Assembly (NCBI RefSeq): GCF_015865035.1
Contig: NZ_JADZGI010000002.1
Coordinates: forward strand, 372,001-436,000
Source: Novosphingobium aureum
GTDB lineage: Bacteria > Pseudomonadota > Alphaproteobacteria > Sphingomonadales > Sphingomonadaceae
Length of the DNA: 64,000 nt
Direction of reading: 5' to 3'
In this document: positions 33,896-43,025 of the stretch, one piece after another
Position numbering within the stretch: the stretch's first letter is position 1
Layout: each line of letters opens with the position of its first letter
Notes under the pieces: generated by a model
What the model was told of the DNA's origin: nothing
Seen by the model: the letters and a program-made list of their open reading frames with translations, nothing else
The model's database searches: none
Position numbers and translations under genes: made by a program

Positions 33896-34413
33896 GCGCT
33901 CGTCCTCACTGGCTGGCGGTTGCGGCGCAAATGCCGCTCCTGTTTCCATGACCTACTATGCGGCCTCGGTGCCAGAAGCCACTGCGTTCGCAGTCGCTGA
34001 CCGGTGACCAACGGGCCAGTCTTGGAATCTGTCCGCATTGCGGAAACCGATCCTGTCGCTGGCCGCGCGAAACGCAGGCCCGGGTAGGTCTTACGGCTAA
34101 GCCGCGAGTTGATCTGCAGCGCCAAGGGCAACCCGACACAGCTTCCGAAGGATGAACAGCTGCGCACGACTATCCACCAGGCGGATTGCGCAGGATCGAA
34201 AACTGGCCTGCCACGCGCACCCAACCTACCCCACGCAAAGTTTCTGAAATTCCCTCAGACTCTGACGACCTTGTCCCTCTCCGGCATTTGCCGGGGGGGG
34301 ATTTTTTGTGCGCCGGCGCTTCCCATATCAACTGCATCCATCCGCGCGCGTGCAACCGCGCAGCCTCCGCCCGGTTGCCGAGACAGCAGCCGCAAGCAGC
34401 AGTGAAGTGAGAC
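33896..34413. other. 518-base intergenic region between isochorismatase and fumC
   Basis: Divergent promoter region. It contains the island palindrome at 34031-34045. A small hairpin CCGGCA-TT-TGCCGG at 34281-34294 runs into G8 and, one base later, T6, which resembles a weak rightward terminator or attenuator about 105 bases ahead of fumC. Open frames inside it have no ribosome sites and look random. Confidence 0.5.
34031..34045. promoter_or_regulatory. Operator-like palindrome upstream of the isochorismatase-family gene
   Basis: GTCCGCATTGCGGAA: the 13-base core is identical to the receptor operator, only the two outer bases differ. It is 136 bases before the GTG of the hydrolase gene and 369 bases before fumC, so it more likely serves the former. 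Confidence 0.68.
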
Positions 34414-35802
34414 ATGCCCATGCAAACCCGCCCCGAAACCGACAGCCTTGGCCCGGTCGAGGTTCCCGCCGAAGCCTACTGGGGCGCGCAGACCCAGCGC
34501 AGCATCGAGAACTTTCCCTTCGCGGCGAGCGAGCGCATGCCGGTCGGCATCGTCCATGCCATGGCGCTGGTGAAGCAGGCAGCCGCGCGGGTGAACCGGC
34601 GCCACGGGCTCGATGCCAAGCTCGCCGATGCCATCGAGCAGGCCGCTGATGAAGTTGCCGCTGGCAAGCTCGACGAGCAGTTCCCGCTGGTCATCTGGCA
34701 GACCGGCAGCGGCACACAGACAAACATGAACGTCAACGAGGTCATCGCGGGGCGCGCCAACGAGATCCTGACCGGCACGCGCGGGGGCAAGGCGCCTGTC
34801 CATCCCAACGACCACGTCAACAAAGGCCAGTCCTCGAACGACAGTTTCCCGACCGCGATGCACGTTGCTGCCGCGCGCGCCGCGACCAAGGCGCTGGTCC
34901 CTGCGATGGAACGCCTCGAAGCCGCCCTGCTCGCCAAGACGAAGGCCTGGGACGACATCGTCAAGATCGGCCGCACGCACTTGCAGGACGCAACCCCGAT
35001 CACGCTGGGGCAGGAATTCTCGGGTTACTATGCGCAGGTCCGCCTCGCCCGCACGCGCACCGTGCCGATGATCGAGCACGGCCTGTGCCGCCTCGCCATC
35101 GGCGGCACCGCAGTCGGCACCGGGCTCAACGCGCCCGAGGGCTTCGGCGAGGACGTCGCTGCCGAACTGGCCGCGCTGACCGGGCTCCCCTTCGTCTCGG
35201 CACCCAACAAGTTCGAGGCGCTGGCGAGCCACGACACGCTCGTCGATTTCTCGGGCAGGCTCAACACGCTTGCCGTCGCGCTGACCAAGATCGCCAACGA
35301 CATCCGCTGGCTCGGCTCGGGCCCCCGCTCGGGTCTCGGCGAACTCGAGCTGCCCGCCAACGAGCCGGGCAGCTCGATCATGCCCGGCAAGGTCAATCCG
35401 ACCCAGTGCGAGATGCTGACGATGGTCGCGGCGCAGGTCATCGGCAACCACCAGGCGATCACCGTGGGCGGGATGCAGGGTGCCTTCGAGCTCAACGTCT
35501 TCAAGCCGCTGATCGGCGCTGCCACGATGCGCTCGATCGACCTGCTCGCGACCGGCATGGACAGCTTCATCACCCGCTGCCTCGACGGGCTCGAACCCAA
35601 CCGTGCGCGCATTTCCGAACTGCTCGGCAACTCGCTGATGCTCGTCACCGCGCTTGCGCCCGAGATCGGCTACGATGCGGCTGCCAAGATCGCCAAGCAT
35701 GCCCACGAAACGGGCCAGACCCTGCGCGCGGCGGGCCTCGAGCTGGGGCTCGTCGATGCCGAGACCTTCGACCGCGTGGTGCGGCCCGAAACGATGGTGT
35801 AG
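34414..35802 (+). CDS. fumC: Class II fumarate hydratase
   Basis: A 462-residue iron-independent fumarase of the TCA cycle, interconverting fumarate and malate. The superfamily signature GSSIMPGKVNPTQCE is present, with TNMNVNEVIAGRANE, NDSFPTAMHVA and KIGRTHLQDATPITLGQEFSG. Length matches FumC. Start ATG 34414; ATG 34420 is possible. It follows the catabolic island and could absorb fumarate made by a maleate isomerase, but it is a housekeeping gene and no shared operon is visible. Confidence 0.97.
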   Translation: MPMQTRPETDSLGPVEVPAEAYWGAQTQRSIENFPFAASERMPVGIVHAMALVKQAAARVNRRHGLDAKLADAIEQAADEVAAGKLDEQFPLVIWQTGSGTQTNMNVNEVIAGRANEILTGTRGGKAPVHPNDHVNKGQSSNDSFPTAMHVAAARAATKALVPAMERLEAALLAKTKAWDDIVKIGRTHLQDATPITLGQEFSGYYAQVRLARTRTVPMIEHGLCRLAIGGTAVGTGLNAPEGFGEDVAAELAALTGLPFVSAPNKFEALASHDTLVDFSGRLNTLAVALTKIANDIRWLGSGPRSGLGELELPANEPGSSIMPGKVNPTQCEMLTMVAAQVIGNHQAITVGGMQGAFELNVFKPLIGAATMRSIDLLATGMDSFITRCLDGLEPNRARISELLGNSLMLVTALAPEIGYDAAAKIAKHAHETGQTLRAAGLELGLVDAETFDRVVRPETMV

Positions 35803-35920
35803 GGGCCAGCGTCATATTCCACGGCTAGAAGGGGCAGGTCGCCCCTTCGCTTTCAGACTTGCACAGGATCACATCATCTTGACCACCGCGCCGCTTGCTG
35901 CCGCCGACCTTGCAGACTTC

Positions 35921-36580
35921 ATGCCCGAGGCGATCATCTTCGACATGGACGGGACCCTGCTCGACACCGAAGCGCTTTACCGCCGTTCGCAGCGCGAGGC
36001 GGCAGCGACGCTCGGCCACGACCTGCCCGAAGACGTGCACCGCAGCTTCGTGGGCGTCCACCGCGAGGTCAACGACCAGACGCTGCGCCGCCTGTGGGGC
36101 GAACACGCCGATATCGACGCCTTTAACGCCGAGGCCGAAGGGTTGTTCAACGCGCTGTGGCGCGAGGGTGTGCCGCTGCGCCCGGGCGCGGTGCAATTGC
36201 TCGAGATGCTGCAAGGCACCGATCTGCCTGTCGGCCTATGCACGTCGACCCGCAGCCCGATCGCACAGGAGAAGCTGCGGTTGGCGGGCTTCATCGATCT
36301 GTTCGATTCGATCGTCACGCTCAATGACGTCGCCAACCCCAAGCCGCATCCCCAGCCCTACCTGATCAGCGCGCGTAACCTCGGTGTAGACCCGGCGCGC
36401 TGCGTGGCGGTGGAGGATTCGCACAATGGCCTGCGCTCGGGTGCCGCCGCCGGGATGCGAGTGCTCTTCGTCCCGGACCTGATCGAAGCGGACGAAGAGG
36501 CCCATGCCCTCGCCCATGCCGTGCTGCCCGACCTCGACCGGGTCGGCGACTGGATCGCGGCAGCGCTCGCGCGCCGTTAG
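35921..36580 (+). CDS. HAD-superfamily phosphatase/phosphomutase (subfamily IA)
   Basis: A 219-residue haloacid dehalogenase-fold enzyme with all four motifs: IFDMDGTLLD (nucleophile Asp), CTSTRS (motif II), KPHPQPY (Lys, motif III) and VEDSHNGL (Asp, motif IV). The helical cap between motifs I and II marks it as subfamily IA, like beta-phosphoglucomutase or phosphoglycolate phosphatase. Substrate not identifiable. Start ATG 35921; a TTG at 35879 could extend it by 14 residues. Its stop overlaps the end of the convergent J-domain gene by 4 bases. Confidence 0.9.
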   Translation: MPEAIIFDMDGTLLDTEALYRRSQREAAATLGHDLPEDVHRSFVGVHREVNDQTLRRLWGEHADIDAFNAEAEGLFNALWREGVPLRPGAVQLLEMLQGTDLPVGLCTSTRSPIAQEKLRLAGFIDLFDSIVTLNDVANPKPHPQPYLISARNLGVDPARCVAVEDSHNGLRSGAAAGMRVLFVPDLIEADEEAHALAHAVLPDLDRVGDWIAAALARR

Positions 36581-37110
36581 CCGCGCCACTCGCGCCGGTC
36601 TTCGGCGGCGCGCAGGACCTCGTAGGCTAGCTGGTAGGTCTGGAAGGCCTTGGCCGCCTCCTCGTCGCCGGGGCGCACGTCGGGGTGGACCGCCTTCGCC
36701 TTGGTCCGCCATGCCTTGCGCACCGCGTCGAAGTCGGCGTCGGGATCGAGCCCCAGCGCTTCGAGCGCGCGCAGCTCGTCGCGGCTGCGGGTGCCGTCGC
36801 CCGAGCCCGCCCAGCCATAATGCGCCGATTCCTGATAGCCCGCCGCTTCGGCGCGCTCGCTCGCCTCGCGCTCGGCGGCAGCTTCCTTGTCGAGACCTGC
36901 GAAGTAATCCCAGCCCGCGTTGTATTCCGCGGCATGCTTCTGGCAGAAATACCAGCGGTCAGGGCTGTTGGGGCTCTTGGGCGCAGGACAATCGCCGGGC
37001 TCGTTGCAGCCGTGCCGGTCGCACAGGCGCACCTGTGCAGCCTCGCGCGAGCTGCCATAGCTGCGCCAGCGCGGGAAGCCCCAGTCATTGGATCGTCTTG
37101 CGCGGCTCAT
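36577..37110 (-). CDS. J-domain (DnaJ-like) protein
   Basis: A 177-residue protein with a C-terminal J domain (about 115-177: EALGLDPDADFDAVRKAWRTKAKAVHPDVRPGDEEAAKAFQTYQLAYEVL, split here by the HPD motif at VHPDV). The N-terminal part carries Cys/His pairs (LCDRHGCNEPGDCPAP, YFCQKHAAEYN) that could bind zinc. Such co-chaperones stimulate DnaK. This N-terminal type is common in sphingomonads and is not the general DnaJ. It lies downstream of pal beyond a terminator. Confidence 0.9.
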   Translation of the reverse strand: MSRARRSNDWGFPRWRSYGSSREAAQVRLCDRHGCNEPGDCPAPKSPNSPDRWYFCQKHAAEYNAGWDYFAGLDKEAAAEREASERAEAAGYQESAHYGWAGSGDGTRSRDELRALEALGLDPDADFDAVRKAWRTKAKAVHPDVRPGDEEAAKAFQTYQLAYEVLRAAEDRREWRG

Positions 37111-37206
37111 GATCGTGTGGCGTTACGCTCCGACTCGTCTTCGATGCAACCCCTGAGACGACGCGCGGGTTGCGCAGCGCTCGGGCCAGCGCTTGGGATT
37201 GGCACG

Positions 37207-37244
37207 AAAATGCCCGCGATCCGCAGCGCTTGCGGATGCGGGCA
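37207..37244 (-). terminator. Terminator after pal
   Basis: A strong 14-bp stem with one bulged base (TGCCCGC-ATCCGCA with its complement) and a short loop. Reading leftward it is followed by TTTT. It lies 75 bases past the pal stop and ends the tol-pal operon. Confidence 0.75.
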
Positions 37245-37318
37245 TCTTGCCGTCCGGTCGGGCGGAGAGGCTGTCTCGCGCTTCCCACCCGTGCCCAAAC
37301 CCGGCCGAAATCGCGCGA

Positions 37319-37861
37319 TCAGTCGATCGTGACGGTGACCGCGCGGCGGTTCTGCGCCCAGGCCTGCTCGTTCGAGCCGAGCGCCACCGGGCGCTCCTTG
37401 CCGTAGCTCACCGTGTTGATGCGCGCCCCGTTGACGCCGAGGCTGACGAGATAGTTGCGCGCAGCATTGGCGCGGCGTTCGCCCAGCGCGAGGTTGTATT
37501 CACGCGTGCCGCGCTCGTCTGCATGGCCCTCGATCGTGGCGCGCTTGTTGGGGTACTGCATCAGCCATTCGGCCTGACGGCGCAGCGCCTGCTGGTCCAT
37601 CGCGTCGATGTCGTACTGATCGAGATCGAAGTAGATCGTGTCCGCGCCCATCATCTTGGCGGCAAAGTCCGCCTGGCTGCCGGGCTGCGGGCCCATCGGC
37701 TCGCTCGGCTGCTGGTTGCCCGCGACCGGTGCCTCGCCCGGCTGGGGCGGAAGTTCCTTGGGAGCCTTCGACGAACAGGCCGAGATCGCCAGCGCGCCTG
37801 CGGCGAGCAGCGCGAGCGAACCCATGCGGGAATTACGGGACATCGCGATAGCGGAAGACAT
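37319..37861 (-). CDS. pal: Peptidoglycan-associated lipoprotein Pal
   Basis: A 180-residue outer-membrane lipoprotein: signal peptide with lipobox (LAISAC, Cys at about 29), a Pro-rich linker, then an OmpA-like peptidoglycan-binding domain (about 72-180: FDLDQYDI, IEGHADERGTREYNLALGERRANAARNYL). It links the outer membrane to peptidoglycan and works with TolB. Start ATG 37861 has AGGAG 8 bases upstream. Last gene of the tol-pal cluster; no cpoB/ybgF follows it here. Confidence 0.97.
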   Translation of the reverse strand: MSSAIAMSRNSRMGSLALLAAGALAISACSSKAPKELPPQPGEAPVAGNQQPSEPMGPQPGSQADFAAKMMGADTIYFDLDQYDIDAMDQQALRRQAEWLMQYPNKRATIEGHADERGTREYNLALGERRANAARNYLVSLGVNGARINTVSYGKERPVALGSNEQAWAQNRRAVTVTID

Positions 37862-38007
37862 TGGGCATTCTCCTCTGATGCTCGACCTTATCCAATGGTC
37901 GGCGCTGGTGTGTTGTTCCGTGCGCTAGTTAACGCTGTCAAGCTGAACGGCAGGCAACCGCGCAGGCCCGGCATGCTACCGGCCTGCGGCGCACTGCAGA
38001 CAGCGAA

Positions 38008-39402
38008 TCAGGGGCGTACCGGGCCCCATGCCGGGTCGGACGCGCCCACTGGCGTGGGCAGCCTGCGCTCGTTGCGACCGGTGAGATCGACCTGCCAGAT
38101 CGAGGCCTGGCCCGAGCCCTTCTCGGTGCGGAAGAACTGCACGATGCGCCCGTTCGGCGACCAGGTCGGTGCCTCGTCCTGCCAGGAATCGGTCAGGTGG
38201 CGCATGTTGCGCCCCGCAGGCGTCATCACCGCAACGCGCAGGTTGCCCGCGATATGGGTGAAGGCGATGAGGTCGCCGCGCGGGCTCCACTCGGGGGTCG
38301 CCGCGCGGCCACCGAAGAAGCTGATGCGCTGCTGGCCCGAGCCATCGGCATTCATCACGTAGATCTGCTGCGAGCCCGAACGGTCGCTTTCGAACACAAT
38401 CTTGCTGCCGTCGGGCGAGTAGCTGCCACCGATGTTGATGCCCGGACCATGCGTCAGCTGCTCGGGCGTGCCTCCGCCCGCAGCCGAGACGCGATAGATG
38501 TCGGTCGTGCCCGCCTTGGCCATCGAATAGAGCACCCACTTGCCGTCGGGCGACCAGCGCGGCGCCAGCGTCGGGCTGCCGGTGCGGGCGATCAGCTTCT
38601 GGCTATTGGTGGCAAGGTCGTAGGCGTAGATGCTCGGCTGCCCGTTGAGGTAGGACAGGTAGAGGATCTTGGAATAGTCGGGCGAATAGCGCGGGGTCAG
38701 CGCCATCGACTGTCCGCTGGTCAGGTAGCGGTGGTTCGCGCCGTCCGAATCCATCACCGCGAGACGCTTCATGCGATGGTCCTTGGGACCGGTCTCGGCG
38801 ATGTAGGCGATCTTGGAATCGAAGAACGGGCTCTCGCCCGAAAGGCGCGAGTAGACCATGTCGGCGCACTTGTGCGCGGCGCGGCGCCAGTCTGCCGGGC
38901 CAACCTTCCAGCCGCCCTTGTCGAGCTGGCTGTGCAGTGCGACGTCGTAGAGATAGCAGCCGACCGTCAGCGAGCCGTCACCGTTGGCGTGGACATAGCC
39001 CTGCACCAGCATGTCGGCGCTGCGGCTCGCCCAGACGGTGTAGACCGGGGCCTGGACCTGCGCGAAGCTTGGCTGGGGCAGGCCATCGGGGCCCGAGGGC
39101 TTGAACAGCCCATTGTTCTTGAGGTCGGCGGCGACGACCTGCGCGATTGCGTTACCCAGCGCGCCGGTCGAGCCGGCATTGGTGCGCGTGGGCACGTCGG
39201 CGTCGGTGGCGAAGGTGGTGATGGCGATGCCAAGGTCCTGCCAGTCGCTGTCGTCCGAGACGGTGACCTCGAGGCCTTCGCTGGCCTGCGGCGCGGGCGC
39301 GCCCTGCGGCATGGGCACCGGGGACGCAGCGGGGACCTGCGCCATGGCCGGGACCGAGGCGGACATCAGCAGGCCAAGGGCAAGGGCGGAGAACGTCTTC
39401 AT
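38008..39402 (-). CDS. tolB: Tol-Pal system protein TolB
   Basis: A 464-residue periplasmic beta-propeller. A signal peptide (LALGLLMSASVPAMAQ) and Pro-rich linker precede the N-terminal alpha/beta domain (about 45-180) and six WD40-like repeats with recurring PDGxKI/RWSPDG signatures (SPDYSKILYLSY, RWSPDGKWVLYS, SPDGSKIVFES, SPRGDLIAFTH, SPNGRIVQFF). It binds Pal and energises outer-membrane constriction at division. Its start overlaps the tolA stop (ATGA). Confidence 0.97.
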   Translation of the reverse strand: MKTFSALALGLLMSASVPAMAQVPAASPVPMPQGAPAPQASEGLEVTVSDDSDWQDLGIAITTFATDADVPTRTNAGSTGALGNAIAQVVAADLKNNGLFKPSGPDGLPQPSFAQVQAPVYTVWASRSADMLVQGYVHANGDGSLTVGCYLYDVALHSQLDKGGWKVGPADWRRAAHKCADMVYSRLSGESPFFDSKIAYIAETGPKDHRMKRLAVMDSDGANHRYLTSGQSMALTPRYSPDYSKILYLSYLNGQPSIYAYDLATNSQKLIARTGSPTLAPRWSPDGKWVLYSMAKAGTTDIYRVSAAGGGTPEQLTHGPGINIGGSYSPDGSKIVFESDRSGSQQIYVMNADGSGQQRISFFGGRAATPEWSPRGDLIAFTHIAGNLRVAVMTPAGRNMRHLTDSWQDEAPTWSPNGRIVQFFRTEKGSGQASIWQVDLTGRNERRLPTPVGASDPAWGPVRP

Positions 39403-40322
39403 TGCGATAGCCTTCTGTCAAAGTTGGTCGTCACGACCTTCCAGCCCTCGTAGAGATCCTCGGGCAGATTGAAGGGCGCTGCGAGCTTAACCGCGCGAAC
39501 GGCCTGTTCCTGATGGCGCTGGACCTGCGCCGCGTTCGAGGCGGTGCGCCCGCTGGTGGAAAGTACCTGCGGTTCGCCCGAAAGGCTTCCGTCCTTGTTG
39601 AGGCGGAAGCGCACGCGGGTGACCAGCAATTCGGCATCGGCCCCTTGCGGCGCCTGCCAGTGCGGCTTGAGCTGGCGCGAGATCGCCGCGTTGAGAGCGG
39701 AACGCGCGCTCGGCCCGATCTCTGCTGCGGGCGAGCCTGAACCACTATCGTCGCTGGCTCCCGAAACGCCGTCGAGGAAGTTCGAACCGATCTTGCTGCC
39801 GCCCGCCTTCTTGGGCTCGGCCTTGGCCTTGCTGCTGGCGCTCTTCACGCTCGACGAGGGCTTGGCGACGATATCGTCGATCGCGCTCGACTTGCGGCTC
39901 TCGGCCTTCTTCGGCTCGGGCTTGGGAGCCGGCTTCGGCTTGGGTGCGGGTTTGGGCTTGGGCGCCGGCTTGGGGCGCGGCGCGGGCTTGGGCTGCTCGG
40001 GTGCAGGCGCCGGTGCGGCCTGTGGCTGCGGTGCCGGTTCGGGCGGCGTCTCGATCGCGGGTGCGGCTTCCTGCGCCGGGGCCGGATCGCCGAGCGTCGG
40101 GGCCTGATCGGGCGCGGCCTCGCTGAAGGGATCGGGCGAAGTCGAGGTCTCGCCGACCTCGTCGCTGATCGAGACCTCGATGCGCTGCGGCGGCTTGATC
40201 ACCTCGTCACTGGACGGACGCAGCACCAGCAGGGCCAGCAGCCCCGCGTGCAGCGCCACCGCGACGACGAGCCCGACGCCTTCGTCCTTGCGCACTCCCA
40301 GTGTTCCCGCGACCCTTTCCAT
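39399..40322 (-). CDS. tolA: TolA-like energy transducer of the Tol-Pal system
   Basis: A 307-residue protein with one N-terminal transmembrane helix (GVGLVVAVALHAGLLALLVL), a long Pro/Ala/Lys-rich periplasmic spacer with KPAPKPKP repeats (about 85-165), and a small C-terminal TonB/TolA-like domain (about 215-305: ISRQLKPHW...LVTRVRFRLNKDGSL). It transmits proton-motive-force energy from TolQR to TolB-Pal. Position between tolR and tolB makes the call secure despite low sequence conservation. Confidence 0.93.
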   Translation of the reverse strand: MERVAGTLGVRKDEGVGLVVAVALHAGLLALLVLRPSSDEVIKPPQRIEVSISDEVGETSTSPDPFSEAAPDQAPTLGDPAPAQEAAPAIETPPEPAPQPQAAPAPAPEQPKPAPRPKPAPKPKPAPKPKPAPKPEPKKAESRKSSAIDDIVAKPSSSVKSASSKAKAEPKKAGGSKIGSNFLDGVSGASDDSGSGSPAAEIGPSARSALNAAISRQLKPHWQAPQGADAELLVTRVRFRLNKDGSLSGEPQVLSTSGRTASNAAQVQRHQEQAVRAVKLAAPFNLPEDLYEGWKVVTTNFDRRLSQ

Positions 40323-40336
40323 GCCCGTTATCTACG

Positions 40337-40789
<453 letters not shown>

Positions 40790-40790
40790 G

Positions 40791-41501
40791 TCAGCGCGAC
40801 TCCAGCTGGCGGGTTAGCGCCATGTGCAGCTTGTCGGCGAAGCGCTGCAGGCGCCCCTCGACCATGTTCACGCGGTGCGAGAAGCGGTTGTAGGCGATGA
40901 CCGCGGGGATCGCGGCGAACAGACCGATGGCGGTCGCGAAGAGCGCCTCGGAGATGCCCGGGGCGACGACCGCGAGCGAGGAATTCTGCTGCTGCCCGAT
41001 CTGGAAGAAGCTGTTCATGATGCCCCAGACGGTGCCGAACAGGCCGACGAAGGGCGCGACCGAACCGACCGTCGCGAGGAAGTTCAGCCGGTTGGAGAGC
41101 AGGTCCGCCTCCTCGCCGACCGAGGAATTCATGGCGAGCGCGATGCGCTGGCGCGCACCTTCGGGGTCAAGCGTGCGCAGCTGCGCGTTGCGGCGCCATT
41201 CGGCAAGCCCCGCACCCGCGACCTTGCCCATCGGCACGTCGCCGCGTCCGCGCTGCTTCTGGAAGGTCTCGAAGTTTTCCGCCTCCCAGAACCCGCGCTC
41301 GTACTCGCCGCAGCGCCGGTTCACGCCGCCGATGCGCAGCGAGAAAGTGATGATGATGGTCCAGACCCACACGCTCGCGAGCAGCAGTCCGAACATGATC
41401 GCCTGGACGACGATATCGGCTTCGAGAAACAGGCGCAGCGGATTGAGGCGGTCGGTGTCACCGGCGAAATCGAGCGTGGGCGCAAGCAGGTCGAGTATCA
41501 T
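40791..41501 (-). CDS. tolQ: MotA/TolQ/ExbB proton-channel subunit TolQ
   Basis: A 236-residue inner-membrane protein with three transmembrane helices: near residue 30 (VQAIMFGLLLASVWVWTIII), near 140-165 (LNFLATVGSVAPFVGLFGTVWGIM) and near 175-200 (GISEALFATAIGLFAAIPAVIAYN). The second and third contain the family's Gly/Thr proton path. The start overlaps the ybgC stop (ATGA). Confidence 0.97.
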   Translation of the reverse strand: MILDLLAPTLDFAGDTDRLNPLRLFLEADIVVQAIMFGLLLASVWVWTIIITFSLRIGGVNRRCGEYERGFWEAENFETFQKQRGRGDVPMGKVAGAGLAEWRRNAQLRTLDPEGARQRIALAMNSSVGEEADLLSNRLNFLATVGSVAPFVGLFGTVWGIMNSFFQIGQQQNSSLAVVAPGISEALFATAIGLFAAIPAVIAYNRFSHRVNMVEGRLQRFADKLHMALTRQLESR

Positions 41502-42052
41502 TCTTGTCCTTCCGTGCCGGGGGCCTTGCCCGGGGCTGCGAAACGGTGGGGTTGGTCAGGGGCGGTGCCGGGAACGGCGGAGGCGACAACCGCGTCGAAG
41601 GCGCGTTGCCACGCCTCGGGTTGCCTGCGCGGTCGTCCTTCAGGACTGATGAACCCGACCTTTACCGTGGCCTCGGCCAGCTTCTCGCCATCACGCCAGG
41701 CGACCTGGTGCAGCGTGCAGCGCACCCGCCCGACGTCGCGCGCGGCGGTCTCGACGATCACGATATCGCCCAGCCGCGCAGGCGAGAGATAGCGGATGGC
41801 CAGTTCTGCGACGGTGTAGAGCCCCTCGCCGGAGTCGAGGGCTGCGCGCTGGTCGATGCCGAGCACCTCGAGCAGGTCGGATCGGGCGCGCTCGAACCAG
41901 CGGATGTAGTTGGCGTGGTAGACCACCCCGCCCGCGTCGGTATCTTCGTAGTAGACGCGCAGCGGATAGCGATGGATCGCGCCATCGATCACGCCGCTGG
42001 TCGGGCGCAACAGGGTCTTGGCGGTTGAAGGATCGCGGGAAGGTGACGTCAT
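41498..42052 (-). CDS. ybgC: YbgC-type acyl-CoA thioesterase of the tol-pal cluster
   Basis: A 184-residue hotdog-fold thioesterase. The active-site segment RVYYEDTDAGGVVYHANYIRWFERAR, centred on the catalytic Asp (broken here only by description: EDTD followed by GGVVYHANY), is characteristic of YbgC. An N-terminal extension of about 27 residues and a C-terminal tail of about 40 residues lengthen it relative to E. coli YbgC. It is the promoter-proximal gene of ybgC-tolQRAB-pal and probably acts on phospholipid-related acyl-CoA. Confidence 0.95.
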   Translation of the reverse strand: MTSPSRDPSTAKTLLRPTSGVIDGAIHRYPLRVYYEDTDAGGVVYHANYIRWFERARSDLLEVLGIDQRAALDSGEGLYTVAELAIRYLSPARLGDIVIVETAARDVGRVRCTLHQVAWRDGEKLAEATVKVGFISPEGRPRRQPEAWQRAFDAVVASAVPGTAPDQPHRFAAPGKAPGTEGQE

Positions 42053-42202
42053 TGCGCGCGGATCAATAGCGGGCCAGCGACTCGCTGCAAAGCCATAGCC
42101 GCCCCGGCAAAGGCGAGAGGACCCATTTTCCCGTTGAAAGCGCCGCCTTCACCTTGAAAGCACCGGGGAATTTGCGACCGCACCTTCCCCGGAAAGATGG
42201 CT

Positions 42203-42580
42203 TCAGTCGGCGATCATCTGGAAGAACTGGCGCCCGCCGAAGATGTGGACGTGCAGATGCGGCACTTCCTGATGCCCCGCCTGCCCCATGTTGACCATGA
42301 GACGATAGCCCGGCCCGTCAAGCTCGAGCTGGCGCGTCACATTGCCGACCGCGCGCATGAAGGCGGCGATCTCGGCATCGTCGGCCTTGGCGGTGAAGTC
42401 GTCCCAGGAGACGTAGGCTCCCTTGGGAATCACCAGCACGTGGACCGGGGCCTGCGGACGGATGTCATGGAAGGCAAGCGCGACCTCGTCTTCGTAGACT
42501 TTGTTACAGGGCAGTTCGCCGCGCAGGATCTTCGCGAAGATATTGCTGTCTTCGTAGGGTTGCCTCGGATCGATCGGCAT
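42203..42580 (-). CDS. HIT-family (Hint-like) nucleotide-binding hydrolase
   Basis: A 125-residue histidine-triad protein with the signature HLHVHIFGG near residues 108-116. HIT/Hint proteins hydrolyse AMP-linked or nucleoside phosphoramidate substrates. It follows hisE by 47 bases on the same strand, an order often seen in alphaproteobacterial his operons. A 150-base spacer separates it from ybgC. Confidence 0.93.
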   Translation of the reverse strand: MPIDPRQPYEDSNIFAKILRGELPCNKVYEDEVALAFHDIRPQAPVHVLVIPKGAYVSWDDFTAKADDAEIAAFMRAVGNVTRQLELDGPGYRLMVNMGQAGHQEVPHLHVHIFGGRQFFQMIAD

Positions 42581-42627
42581 CGCTCAACTCCGTGAAAGCA
42601 GGGTCGGTATCAGGTAGGCTTAGCGGC

Positions 42628-42972
42628 TCAGTCCGCGGGCCGCGAGGCCTTCTCGGCGATACCCGAGACGCCCTCGCGCCGGTCGAGTTCGGCGAGCACT
42701 TCTGCAAAAGGGATACCCTTGTTGCCCAGCAGCACCATGAGGTGGAAGATCAGGTCCGCCGCCTCGCCCACCAAGGCTGCCTTGTCCTCGACGAGCGCGG
42801 CGATCACCGCCTCGGTCGCCTCCTCGCCCAGCTTCTGTGCGATCTTGGGCAGACCCTTGGCGTTGAGCTTGGCGACGTAGCTGCTGTGCGGATCGGCGGC
42901 AGCGCGCTCGGCGATGGTCGCCTCGAGGCGGGCCAGGGTCTGTGCGGAGATAGGCGTTGCGGACTGGCTCAT
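42628..42972 (-). CDS. hisE: Phosphoribosyl-ATP pyrophosphatase
   Basis: A 114-residue all-alpha MazG-like NTP pyrophosphohydrolase carrying out the second step of histidine synthesis. The core GLPKIAQKLGEEATEAVIAAL with EAADLIFHLMVLL contains the Glu/Asp metal ligands typical of HisE. No HisI domain is fused. It follows hisF by 53 bases. Confidence 0.95.
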   Translation of the reverse strand: MSQSATPISAQTLARLEATIAERAAADPHSSYVAKLNAKGLPKIAQKLGEEATEAVIAALVEDKAALVGEAADLIFHLMVLLGNKGIPFAEVLAELDRREGVSGIAEKASRPAD

Positions 42973-43025
42973 GATGCTCCTGCCATGCTGTGCGGGGGCG
43001 GACGGGTCAAGCGAAGCGCTTGTGC

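Noticed and set aside
37211..37244. Another ATCCGCA...TGCGGAT inverted repeat, at first taken for a seventh copy of the island operator
   Set aside because: The spacing of the half-sites is longer (about 19 rather than 15 bases), it forms the stem of the pal terminator followed by a T run, and it is not upstream of any gene.
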